Of a DNA stretch of 64,000 bases, positions 1 to 8,600 are shown piece after piece. Source of the DNA: Maledivibacter halophilus (GTDB taxonomy: Bacteria; Bacillota; Clostridia; Peptostreptococcales; Caminicellaceae); contig NZ_FUZT01000004.1 of assembly GCF_900167445.1 (NCBI RefSeq), positions 62,001-126,000 of the forward strand, in the 5' to 3' direction. The position numbers were made by a program, and so were the translations under genes. The notes beneath the pieces are model-generated. The model had not been told where the DNA came from. It saw nothing but the letters and a program-made list of their open reading frames with translations, and ran no database searches. Numbering within the stretch: the first letter of the stretch is position 1; each line of letters opens with the position of its first letter.

Positions 1-890
1 GATATGAATCAAAATATTTTACAGGGTTATATCCCTTAAACCCAACTCAAGTAGATTTTCTACAAGACATAAAAGGAAGATTGTTCATCAAGCTTTATTT
101 TGGAAATGGTCAAAATTATACACTACCTTATTCAGATGTGATCCATATAAGAAAGAAATTTTCTGTAAATGACATAATGGGTGGAGGAGCCAGTGGTCAG
201 CCAGACAATGAAGCTCTTTTAAAGGTTTTGCAGATAAATGATACAGTTCTTCAAGGACTGGGAAAAGCAATTAAAACAAGCTTAAGTATTAGAGGGCTCC
301 TTAAAATTAATACCATGATGGATGATGAAGTGCAAAAGAAGGAAAGGAAGAAATTCGAAGAGCTAATAAATAGTGGTGAAAGTGGGATATTACCTTTGGA
401 TTTAAAGGGAGAATATACTCCTTTAAAGGTCGATCCAAAGCTAATAGATAGAGAAACCTTAAATTTTCTACAAGATAAGGTCCTAAATTGGTATGGAGTA
501 TCCTGGGAGATATTAAGTGGCAAATATACCGATGAAGAATATCAAGCCTTCTATGAAAAAACATTAGAACCAATATTAATTAGATCAGGGCAAGCATACT
601 CAAGGGGCATGTTTACCCAGAGAGAATTAGATGTTGGAAATGAAATAGTCTTTTACCAAAAGGACATGATGTACCTAAGTACACAGTCAAAATTAAAATT
701 GCTTGAAATAGCAGGCAGCCAAGGTTTACTAACCGATAATCAAAAGCTGGCCATATTAGGTTATCCACCACTTACTGATGGCAGCGGAAATAGGCGTACT
801 ATTAGTCTTAACTATGTGGATACAAAAATAGCAACTCAGTATCAACTAAACAAAGCTAAAAACGGAGGTGAAAGCATTGGCCAAGAATAA
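1..890 (+). CDS. Phage portal protein, HK97-type (5' end outside window)
   Basis: C-terminal 295 codons of a portal protein, the dodecameric ring at the capsid vertex through which DNA is packaged and ejected. The frame is open from base 3 with no stop, so the gene begins left of the window; the TTG at 81 is internal. The visible part has the portal-family pattern of alternating helices and strands (TLNFLQDKVLNWYGVSWEIL, then ISLNYVDT near the end). It is followed immediately by a prohead protease and a capsid gene, the HK97 order. Its last 14 bases overlap the protease start. The family call rests on sequence character and gene order. Confidence 0.85.
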   Translation, partial: YESKYFTGLYPLNPTQVDFLQDIKGRLFIKLYFGNGQNYTLPYSDVIHIRKKFSVNDIMGGGASGQPDNEALLKVLQINDTVLQGLGKAIKTSLSIRGLLKINTMMDDEVQKKERKKFEELINSGESGILPLDLKGEYTPLKVDPKLIDRETLNFLQDKVLNWYGVSWEILSGKYTDEEYQAFYEKTLEPILIRSGQAYSRGMFTQRELDVGNEIVFYQKDMMYLSTQSKLKLLEIAGSQGLLTDNQKLAILGYPPLTDGSGNRRTISLNYVDTKIATQYQLNKAKNGGESIGQE

Positions 891-1566
891 AAATAAGCCA
901 ACGGTCTGTGGAAAGGCTAAGCGTAATTTTCTTATGGCTGATTTAAGAGCGATTGATAACTCAAATGAAGAAAGCCCTCAGTATATAATAGCAGGCCATG
1001 CAGCAGTATTTGATCAGGTAACTAATATTGGGGGATTTTTCTATGAAGTGATTGAGCGTGGAGCATTTGATAAGACAGATTTTAAAGATGTTCTTTTTAG
1101 CGTTAATCATGATTTGAATAAGATACCACTTGCAAGAAGTAGAAATAATAACATTAATTCTACACTTCAGTTAAATGTAGATGACATTGGATTGGCTATT
1201 AAGGCCAACTTAGATGTTGACAATAATTCTGACGCACGAAGTTTATATAGTTCTGTATCAAGAGGAGATATGGACGGTATGAGCTTCATTTTTTATGTAA
1301 AAGACGAAAGTTGGGATAATCTAGATTCTGAAATGCCAACAAGACGTATACATGAAATTGATAAAGTTATTGAGGTCTCAGCTGTTAGTTTTCCAGCCTA
1401 TGATGGAACTAACATTATTATAGATTCAAGGGATAGAAATGTACTGGATAGTGCAAAGCTGGCATTGGATAATGCTAGGGCTAAACTGGGTTTAAGTAAT
1501 GAAGCTGGAGAAGAGAATTTACTTGAATTAGAAAGACTAAGGGCAAAAACATTATTTAAATTTTAA
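877..1566 (+). CDS. Phage prohead protease (HK97 family, peptidase S78)
   Basis: Serine protease that cleaves the capsid scaffolding region during prohead maturation. The TTG at 877 is preferred because GGAGGTG at 863-869 sits 7 bases upstream; the GTG at 868 lies inside that ribosome-binding site. The protein begins MAKNKNK. Family features are AGHAAVFD near the N-terminus, a candidate catalytic His in SVNHDLNKIPLAR and a candidate Ser in GDMDGMSFIF. It lies between portal and capsid genes, as in HK97-like phages. The length of 229 residues is normal for the family. Confidence 0.9.
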   Translation: MAKNKNKPTVCGKAKRNFLMADLRAIDNSNEESPQYIIAGHAAVFDQVTNIGGFFYEVIERGAFDKTDFKDVLFSVNHDLNKIPLARSRNNNINSTLQLNVDDIGLAIKANLDVDNNSDARSLYSSVSRGDMDGMSFIFYVKDESWDNLDSEMPTRRIHEIDKVIEVSAVSFPAYDGTNIIIDSRDRNVLDSAKLALDNARAKLGLSNEAGEENLLELERLRAKTLFKF

Positions 1567-1587
1567 GAAAGGTTAAGGTGATAATCC

Positions 1588-2898
1588 ATGAAGAAAAGAT
1601 TACTGAAATTATTAAAATTAAAGCAAGAAAGAAAAGCAAGCTTAAAGAAAATCGTTGAATCTACAGATAAGATTGAAGAAATAAGAAGTGCACAGAAAGA
1701 AATTGATGGTTTAAATACTGAAATAGCAGACCTTCAATCTATGATAGATGAAATTGAAGAGGAAGAGAGAAATGCTAAGCCACAAGATGATCCAAGTAAT
1801 ATTGCTGGTATGGGAAATGTGGACCCTAACAAGGATCCGCAAGGAAGAAATGCTGCTAATCCAACTGGAGGATTTAACCCATTAGGGACCTATGGAGTTG
1901 GGCCAACTAATTCTCAGCAGAGAAATCAAGAGCCAGAGGATAGATATGGAACTCTAGAATATAGAAAAGCATTTATGGATTACTGCCAGACAGGAAAAAT
2001 TACTACTGAGCTTAGAGCTGATGCAACCACTACAACAGGTGATGTATCTGCCATTATACCTTCTACTATTTTAAACGAAGTCATAAGAAAGGTAACTACT
2101 TATGGCCAGGTTTTTAATAGAGTTAGAAAGCTAAATATCAAAGGTGGCCTTACAATTCCAATTTTATCTCTTAAGCCAACTGCAACATGGATAGGAGAAA
2201 CTACATCATCTGATAAACAGAAAGTCCAAGTAAATGAAAACATATCCTTCAGCTACTATGGATTAGAGTGTAAAATATCAACTTCACTACTTGCTGATAC
2301 TGTATCACTGGCAGGATTTGAAAGTACAATAACCGATTTGATTGTAGAGGCTATGGTAGAAGCTCTTGACCTTGCAGTGCTTAAAGGAAATGGCACAGGA
2401 AAGCCCTTAGGAATTACAGCAGATACTAGAGTTCCATCTAAACAAATAGTGACCTTGACTTCCAGTGACTTTTTAAAATGGGATGCATGGAAGAAAAAAG
2501 TATTTGCAAAAATGCCACTAAAATATAAAGCTGGAGCATCATTTTTAATGGCATCAGGAACCTTCGAAGGCTATATCGATGGAATGGTTGATGCAAATGG
2601 CCAGCCTATAGGAAGAGTAAATTATGGAATAACAAAGGGGCCTCAGGAAAGGTTTGGCGGAAAAGAAGTTATACAGGTTGAAGACGATGTGATTGCTCCT
2701 TATGACGATGCTGCTGTAGGGGAAGTAGTTGCTGTATACTGCAACCTTAGAAATTATGGATTTAACAGCAATATGCAGATGATGATGTATAGATACTTTG
2801 ATCATGATACAAATGAGTGGGTTGATAAAGCAATCTTGATTGCAGATGGAAAGCTTATAGATCCAAATGGAGTAGTTATCATTAAGAAGGGTGAATAA
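1588..2898 (+). CDS. Phage major capsid protein (HK97 fold)
   Basis: Major head subunit of 436 residues. Residues 1-65 are a Lys/Glu-rich coiled coil, the delta domain that acts as built-in scaffold and is removed by the upstream protease. Residues 66-125 form a Gly/Pro/Asn-rich linker. The HK97-fold shell domain follows, starting around LEYRKAFMDYCQTG, with the conserved-looking IIPSTILNEVIRK and LKGNGTGKPLGI segments. AGGTGAT precedes the ATG. A strong terminator directly follows the stop, so the capsid message can be expressed at a different level from the connector genes. Confidence 0.92.
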   Translation: MKKRLLKLLKLKQERKASLKKIVESTDKIEEIRSAQKEIDGLNTEIADLQSMIDEIEEEERNAKPQDDPSNIAGMGNVDPNKDPQGRNAANPTGGFNPLGTYGVGPTNSQQRNQEPEDRYGTLEYRKAFMDYCQTGKITTELRADATTTTGDVSAIIPSTILNEVIRKVTTYGQVFNRVRKLNIKGGLTIPILSLKPTATWIGETTSSDKQKVQVNENISFSYYGLECKISTSLLADTVSLAGFESTITDLIVEAMVEALDLAVLKGNGTGKPLGITADTRVPSKQIVTLTSSDFLKWDAWKKKVFAKMPLKYKAGASFLMASGTFEGYIDGMVDANGQPIGRVNYGITKGPQERFGGKEVIQVEDDVIAPYDDAAVGEVVAVYCNLRNYGFNSNMQMMMYRYFDHDTNEWVDKAILIADGKLIDPNGVVIIKKGE

Positions 2899-2903
2899 TT
2901 TAT

Positions 2904-2930
2904 AGAAGGGTATGATCTACCCTTCTTTTT
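2904..2930 (+). terminator. Rho-independent terminator after capsid gene
   Basis: A perfect 9-bp stem (AGAAGGGTA with TACCCTTCT), a 5-base loop and a run of T. It lies within the structural-gene run, so it is probably partially read through. Confidence 0.85.
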
Positions 2931-2956
2931 AAAATATCAGTTATATAGGTGATTTT

Positions 2957-3238
2957 ATGGAGATTAATGAACTTAAGGAATGGCTTAGAATAGATGGTAA
3001 TGATGAGGATGCAACCTTGACTGGACTAATCAGCTCTAGTGAAATATTGATTAAACAATCTACAGGTGTTGATCCTGAAGATGTTGAAGCCGATACAAAC
3101 GCCCAGGACTTATATAAATTGCTGCAAAAGATAATTATTGCTGACCTATATGAAAATAGACTGGGGGCATCAAAAATAAATCCTATTATAGTTAGCTTAT
3201 ATGCACAGCTTGAAGCATATAAGCTTAAGAAAGAATGA
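2957..3238 (+). CDS. Phage head-tail connector protein (gp6-like)
   Basis: Small helical protein of 93 residues starting MEINELKEWLRIDGNDEDATLTGLI, which is typical of the gp6/gp15-like connectors that dock under the portal ring. ATAGGTGAT precedes the ATG. It is the first gene after the capsid terminator and the first of four tightly packed genes (connector, closure, gp10-like, tail terminator). Confidence 0.85.
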   Translation: MEINELKEWLRIDGNDEDATLTGLISSSEILIKQSTGVDPEDVEADTNAQDLYKLLQKIIIADLYENRLGASKINPIIVSLYAQLEAYKLKKE

Positions 3239-3244
3239 TGAGTT

Positions 3245-3565
3245 ATGGATCCAGGAAAGCTAAGTTATAGAATTACAATACAAGAAAAACAGTTTGTGGA
3301 GGATAAAAAAACAGGAATTGAGTCGAAAAAATGGGCTGCTATTTCTAGGCCATGGGCTAAAGTCCAAGATATAGGGGGAAATGAATTTTTCAGTTCTGCT
3401 AAAGAAAATAATAAAATAAAGACAAAATTCCAAATAAGGTATAGAAAAGGATTAAGGGAAGATATGAGAGTAATATTTAATGGCAAAGAATATGATATTA
3501 CTTTTATAGATTATTTTGATTACAACAAGAAATTTATGAATCTAATATGTGAGTGTGTGAAATGA
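3245..3565 (+). CDS. Phage head closure / head-tail adaptor protein
   Basis: 106-residue beta-rich protein beginning MDPGKLSYRITIQE, a form typical of the SPP1 gp16-like head-tail adaptor family that seals the capsid exit. The KWAAISRPWAKVQDIGGNEFF segment also fits the family. It starts 6 bases after the connector stop and ends in an ATGA overlap with the next gene, implying translational coupling. Confidence 0.85.
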   Translation: MDPGKLSYRITIQEKQFVEDKKTGIESKKWAAISRPWAKVQDIGGNEFFSSAKENNKIKTKFQIRYRKGLREDMRVIFNGKEYDITFIDYFDYNKKFMNLICECVK

Positions 3566-3951
3566 GTATAGAAATAAAAGGATTAAAGGAATTAATGAAA
3601 AATCTAGAATCTGCCCCAGATGTATTAAAGAAAGCAGAACAGAAAATCACTATAGAAATGGCAAAACCTATTCGTGATGATGCACAGAAAAATGCACCAC
3701 GTTCCACATACAACAAAAACCATATGGCAGATAATATTAAGATTAGCACAATGAAATATATAGAGGGTGCAGCCATTAGAAAAGTAGAAGTGAAGGGCCA
3801 TGGATTTTTCTATAGCTATTTTGTTGAATATGGCACAAGTAAAATGGAACCACAACCTTTTATGACTAAAGCATTTCTAGATAATAAGGATAAGATTGTA
3901 AAAATAGCACAAAAAGAAGTAAATAAAATAATGAAGAAGGTGGCAAAATGA
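3562..3951 (+). CDS. HK97 gp10-like tail component
   Basis: Neck/tail-joining protein of 129 residues. The ATG at 3562 overlaps the previous stop (ATGA), so it is preferred over the upstream GTG at 3553. Family features are the MSIEIKGLKELMKNLE start, the NAPRSTYNKNHMADNI stretch and the YFVEYGTSKMEPQPFMTKAF motif; the EYGT...Q.F core is characteristic of HK97-gp10 proteins. It ends in another ATGA overlap with the tail-terminator gene. Confidence 0.9.
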   Translation: MSIEIKGLKELMKNLESAPDVLKKAEQKITIEMAKPIRDDAQKNAPRSTYNKNHMADNIKISTMKYIEGAAIRKVEVKGHGFFYSYFVEYGTSKMEPQPFMTKAFLDNKDKIVKIAQKEVNKIMKKVAK

Positions 3952-4295
3952 GCTTAATAAAAGAAATAAAGGACATTTTAAAACCTTTAGGAGTAAAAGC
4001 TCACTATCTTCGATACGAAGGTGATGAAAGGACATACATCAATTTTTATATTTTTAATGAAAGGGATTCTTTATACGCCGATGATAAAGAAGTAGAAATA
4101 GAATATGCAATACAGATCAGTTTATTTTCTGATGATAAATTAAGGTATTATAACCTGCAAAATGAACTTAAAAAAATAATGAAACAACATAGAGATAGAT
4201 TTATAAAATTCGATGTAAGTCCAGATTTATACGAAAAAGATACAGAACTATATCATAAGGCATTTAGATATTTGCATTATGTAAATGTAGAGTAG
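3948..4295 (+). CDS. Putative phage tail terminator / minor capsid-type protein
   Basis: 115-residue protein between the gp10-like gene and the major tail protein, the slot occupied by tail terminators in siphoviruses. It contains TYINFYIFNERDSLYADDKEVEIEYAIQ-type beta strands and a helix, which fit the tail-terminator fold. I do not recognise a specific family from sequence alone, so position carries most of the weight. It is translationally coupled to the upstream gene and ends in a terminator. Confidence 0.65.
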   Translation: MSLIKEIKDILKPLGVKAHYLRYEGDERTYINFYIFNERDSLYADDKEVEIEYAIQISLFSDDKLRYYNLQNELKKIMKQHRDRFIKFDVSPDLYEKDTELYHKAFRYLHYVNVE

Positions 4296-4316
4296 CAGAG
4301 CTGCTCTATTTTTTTT
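4288..4316 (+). terminator. Terminator overlapping the tail-terminator gene stop
   Basis: A 9-bp stem (TAGAGTAGC with GCTGCTCTA, one G-U pair), a 3-base loop and eight T. The stem includes the last codons of the upstream gene. Confidence 0.8.
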
Positions 4317-4344
4317 ACAAAAAACATGAAAGGATAGTGATAAT

Positions 4345-4920
4345 ATGGCAACTATAGGCGTTAGAGAGTTATATTTTGCGATTTTAAATAAAGATGATGA
4401 AACAGGCGTTGAGTATGAACCTCCAGAGAGAATTAAAGGGCTTATGAATATTACGTTAGATCCTCAAATTTCTGAGGGTAAGTTATATGGTGATGATACG
4501 TTGACTGAAAGTTACAGTCAAATTTCAGAGGTCAATGTTGAGTTCGGTGTAAATGATCTGAGCGATGAACAAAGAGCTAAACTCTTTGGTATCGCCATGA
4601 ATGAAGATGGTGTCGTTGAGGAAGGTAGGGATAATGATATTCCTTATATAGCATTGGCTTTTAAGTCAAAGAAATCTAATGGAAAGTTTAGATATTATTG
4701 GCTGTATAAGGGCAAATTAAGCTATTCACAAGAACAATTTGAAGGAACAAAAGACAGTATTGAATATCAAACCCCCACAGTAAATGGTGTATTCCAGTGT
4801 CGTGAATATGATGGAAAATGGAGAGCCAAAACTGACGAAGATAACACAGGATATACACCGGAGATAGGGCAAAACTGGTTTGTTAAGGTGTATGAGAAAC
4901 CTGCAGCAATTGGAGGATAA
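4345..4920 (+). CDS. Phage major tail protein (phi13/TP901-1 type)
   Basis: Tail-tube subunit of 191 residues. The MATIGVRELYFAILNKDDETG start, the DPQISEGKLYGDD segment and the SKKSNGKFRYYWLYKGKLS strand pair are typical of phi13-type major tail proteins, which polymerise into the non-contractile tube. AAAGGATAGTGATA precedes the ATG. The gene is isolated between a terminator upstream and a hairpin downstream, consistent with separate high-level expression. Confidence 0.92.
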   Translation: MATIGVRELYFAILNKDDETGVEYEPPERIKGLMNITLDPQISEGKLYGDDTLTESYSQISEVNVEFGVNDLSDEQRAKLFGIAMNEDGVVEEGRDNDIPYIALAFKSKKSNGKFRYYWLYKGKLSYSQEQFEGTKDSIEYQTPTVNGVFQCREYDGKWRAKTDEDNTGYTPEIGQNWFVKVYEKPAAIGG

Positions 4921-4945
4921 TAGAGAGGGGGGTCCTTCTCTATTA
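4918..4945 (+). other. Hairpin without T-tract after major tail gene
   Basis: A perfect 9-bp inverted repeat (TAATAGAGA with TCTCTATTA) around a G-rich loop, with no T-run. It overlaps the tail gene stop. It more likely protects the 3' end or attenuates transcription before the chaperone gene than terminates it. Confidence 0.6.
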
Positions 4946-4981
4946 TAGATAGGTAATTAAATTGAAAGGCGGGATAATAAT

Positions 4982-5311
4982 ATGGCTAACAATGTAAAGG
5001 TTAAGAATGTAAAAATTAAGTTAGATGGCAAAGACCACGAATTGATATATGATATGAACGCTATGTGTGAAATAGAGGACAAATTTGGAGATGTAGAAAT
5101 AGCATTTAATAATCTAGGAAATAGCAATAAAGTTTTTAATAGTTTAAGATTTTTGCTGTGGGCGGGACTATTACATGAAGATGAGAAATTAACAATACGT
5201 GATGTAGGTAAGATGGTTAACTTTTTAGAGGTAGACAAAGTTGAACAGTTAGTTGAAAGCTTAACTAATGCTATTGAACCAGGTATAAAAAATGAAATTG
5301 AAAAAAAGTAA
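4982..5311 (+). CDS. Tail assembly chaperone, gpG-like
   Basis: 109-residue protein placed exactly between the major tail protein and the tape measure, where lambda G and its relatives sit. It starts MANNVKVKNVKIKLDGKDHE and has an acidic helical body. Such proteins coat the tape measure during tail polymerisation. The last sense codons are AAA AAG in the ribosomal frame A AAA AAG, followed by TAA, so a fraction of ribosomes should shift -1 into the next reading frame and make a 200-residue G-T fusion. Confidence 0.85.
   Translation: MANNVKVKNVKIKLDGKDHELIYDMNAMCEIEDKFGDVEIAFNNLGNSNKVFNSLRFLLWAGLLHEDEKLTIRDVGKMVNFLEVDKVEQLVESLTNAIEPGIKNEIEKK
5302..5308 (+). other. Predicted -1 ribosomal frameshift heptamer
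   Basis: A AAA AAG in frame with the upstream chaperone, one codon before its stop. Slipping back one base continues at GTA (5308-5310) into the downstream frame, which is open to 5583. This is the classic X XXY YYZ heptamer used for gpG/gpGT tail chaperones. Confidence 0.85.
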
Positions 5312-5583
5312 TAGAAGCTTTATACAATTGCTTGCCACAAACTGAGGATAAAGGGCATGATTGTATAGAGGATGAAACAAAGGAAGATTGCAGAATAAAT
5401 TTTGATTTTTGGTATTATATCGCAACAAACTTTTTGAATATGAATGAAGAAATTTTTTGGAAAAGCACAATAAGAAAGTTAAACAGTCTTTACAAAATAT
5501 ACAGACAAGTCAACGGATTAGAAAATAGAACAAACAAAGATAAATATGATAAATGCTATTGTGATGATATAGACTGGCTGTAA
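5308..5583 (+). CDS. Tail assembly chaperone, gpT-like frameshift extension
   Basis: 91-codon frame reached by the -1 shift at 5302-5308. It lacks a good ribosome-binding site of its own: the TTG at 5332 has no Shine-Dalgarno. It is therefore probably translated only as the C-terminal half of a G-T fusion of about 200 residues. The peptide is aromatic- and charge-rich (FDFWYYIATNFLNMNEEIFW). In related phages the T part binds the tail tube subunit while G binds the tape measure. Confidence 0.8.
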   Translation, partial: VIEALYNCLPQTEDKGHDCIEDETKEDCRINFDFWYYIATNFLNMNEEIFWKSTIRKLNSLYKIYRQVNGLENRTNKDKYDKCYCDDIDWL

Positions 5584-5627
5584 AAAGCTAACTATATCAT
5601 TATTTTTTGCCTAAGGCAGGTGGTATA

Positions 5628-8600
5628 GTGGCAAAAGAAAATTCAGGGGTAAATGTTGAAGTTGGTTTAAGTAGTTCGGATTTTAAAAAAGGAATTGCAC
5701 AAATAAATAGAAGTCTAAGAGTTTTAGATTCAGAGTTTAAAAAATCTAAAGCCGAGATGGGTGGATTTGAAAAAGGCCTAGATCAAATGAAATTAAAATC
5801 TCAATCCTTGTCAAAGAAGCTAGAAGTTCAACAAGATAAGGTTAGGCTTCTATCAGAACAATATGAGAAAGTAAAGAAAGCAAAAGGTGACGATAACAAA
5901 GAAACACAAAATATGCTAGTTCAACTTAATAGGGCTAAAACAGAAATGACTAAAATGCAAAACCAACTAAACAAAGTAAATAAAGATATAAAGGAACAAG
6001 GCAGTAGATGGAAACAATTAAGCGATAAATTAGATAAAGCAAGCAAAAAGATGAAATCTGTTGGAAATAGATTAAGTAGAGTTGGTAAGGACTTAACAAG
6101 TAAATTGAGTATACCTATAGTAGCGGCTGGAACTGCTGCCGTAAAATTTAGTGGAGATTTTGAAGAAAGCAGTAACAAGGTTGCCACTATTGCAGATACT
6201 ACAGTTAAATCTATAAGCCAATTAAATAAGGGCGTATTAAAACTATCTAATGATACTGGAATAGCTGCAACTGAGCTTAATGAAGCTTTGTATCAGACAA
6301 TAAGTGCTACTGGAGATACTGCAAATGCATTGGACTATGTAGAAGTGTCCACCAAAGCCGCAGAAGGTGGCTTTACCGATACAACAACCGCAGTTGATGG
6401 TTTGACTACAGTAATGAATGCTTATGGGTTAAAGGGAAAAAAAGCTTTCAAAAGCGTTGCTGATCAAATGCTCCAAGCACAGAATTATGGTAAAACTACT
6501 TTTGGAGAAATGGCTCAAAGTATAGGAAATGTAATACCTATAGCATCTAAATTAGAAGTATCTACAGAAGAACTATTTGCATCCATAGCTACACTAACTA
6601 AAAATGGTATTCAAACATCACAGGCAATTACAGGACTTAAAGCAGCTTATTCAAATATATTAAAACCTTCAAAGCAAGCTTCTGAACTAGCTGCCAAATT
6701 AGGATTAGAATTTAATTCAGCTCACCTAAAATCAATTGGATGGGCTGAATTTTTAGATGAAATAAGAAATAAAACTGGTGGAAATGAAGAACAGATGGCA
6801 AAACTTTTTGGATCAGTTGAAGCATTAAACTCTGTAACTGTACTTGCAACGAAGGGATCAGAGGACTTTAGTGGAGCTTTGGAAGCAATGAAAAATTCAA
6901 CTGGAACTACGGAAAAAGCCTTTGAAAAGATGAATAGAGGAACCAAAGACAGCATAGCCGACTTAGTCAATTCTTTGAAAAATTTAGCTATATCTTTTGG
7001 GAAAATATTAGCTCCAACAGTAAATCAAATGGTTGAAAAAATGCAGGGATTTGTTAATTGGGTACAATCTTTAGATGAAGGACAGAAGAAACTAATCACA
7101 ACAATAGGATTATTAACAAGTGGTGTTGGAGTAGGAATATTAGTAATAGGCAAATTTGCCAGTGCTATAGGTACAAGTATTGAAGTTGGAAGTAAAATGA
7201 TAAAAACAATTAAGGCCCTAGAACTGGCTAACATAAAAAATACAGCCAAAACTATTGCTAGCACAGCTAGTATGGCAGCACAAAAAGGGGCTATGATAGC
7301 AGGGGCAGCTGCCACAAAGGCAGTTACAGCGGCCCAGTGGTTACTCAATGCGGCATTAACTGCTAATCCTATAGGTCTAGTAATTACAGCAGTTGCAGGT
7401 TTAATAGCAATATTGACCGCATTGTATTTCAAAAACGAAACGGTTAGAAAGGCATTACAAAAGGCCTGGGAAGGTCTTAAAGCAGTGGCAAAAATAGTTG
7501 GTAATGGAATAGGTAAAGCTTGGGAAAGCACAAGAAAAAAAGTATCTGAAACTTGGACTAAATTAAAAGATAATACAAGAAAAACATGGAATTTAATATC
7601 TAAAGAAATAGAAAAAAATGGTGGCGGCATAAAAGGCGTAATGATAACATACACAAAAGGATATATAAGTGTGTGGAAGAAAGGCTTTGAAACACTAGAT
7701 AATATAACCGGTGGAAGATTAGGTAAAATAGTAGGAAAAATTAAGGATTTTGGTAAAAATTCAATATATGCATTAAAAAGAGTTCCTTCAAAAATGAAAG
7801 AAATGGGAGCTTATATTATACAAGGTCTAAAAAATGGCATAACCAACAAAGCCCATGAAGTAATCGACTATATGAAAAGCTTAGCCAACAAAATAAAAAA
7901 TGGCTTTAAAAAAGTAATGGGAATACATTCTCCTTCTCGTGTAATGCAGGAATATGGAAGATATATAGATGAAGGACTTAAAATTGGTATGGAAGATGGG
8001 GAAGATGATGTATTAGATCAAGCTAAAAAAATTGCAAAAGGTATAGAAGACAGTATACAAGTTAATGTAGATAAGCTTGATAGATTTGCAAATAAGGTTG
8101 TTGAAGCAGTTAAGAAGAAATATGAGGATATAGAAGAAGCTGAAATAAATAGCTTGAATAGACAAATAGAAGCACAAGAAAACGCAAGCAATAAAATTAT
8201 TAAGCAATATGATAAAGAGTATATGGCTAAATTAAAGGTCATAGATAAAGAAGAATATGACCGATTACAAGCAATACAATCTGAGATAGATGCCATAGAC
8301 GCTAAGACACAAGCAGAGGAAAAAGCTCTAAGAGAACAGGAATCAAAGAAAAAACAAGCCAGACTAAAGCAAGCAGTAGAAGAAGCCAATAATGACGAAG
8401 AAAGAAAAAGGGCTAAAGAAGAACTAAATAAGTTTTTACTTGAACGTGAGAGGGAGAAAATACTTGAAGAAAGAAAGCAGCAAAAGGAATCGTTAAAGGA
8501 AGAAATGGACGCTATAAAAGAGCAGACAGGCAAGAAAAAAGACGAATTAAAAGCAGAATACGACAATAAAAAGGCTAATGAATTAGCTAAGAATAAAGAA

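Noticed and set aside
7025..7654. 209-codon open frame on the minus strand
   Set aside because: Lies wholly inside the tape-measure gene, with no RBS and a composition typical of an antisense shadow.
8018..8566. 182-codon Ser-rich minus-strand frame
   Set aside because: Antisense to the Lys/Glu coiled coil of the tape measure; Ser/Leu richness is an artefact of GAA/AAG codons read backwards.
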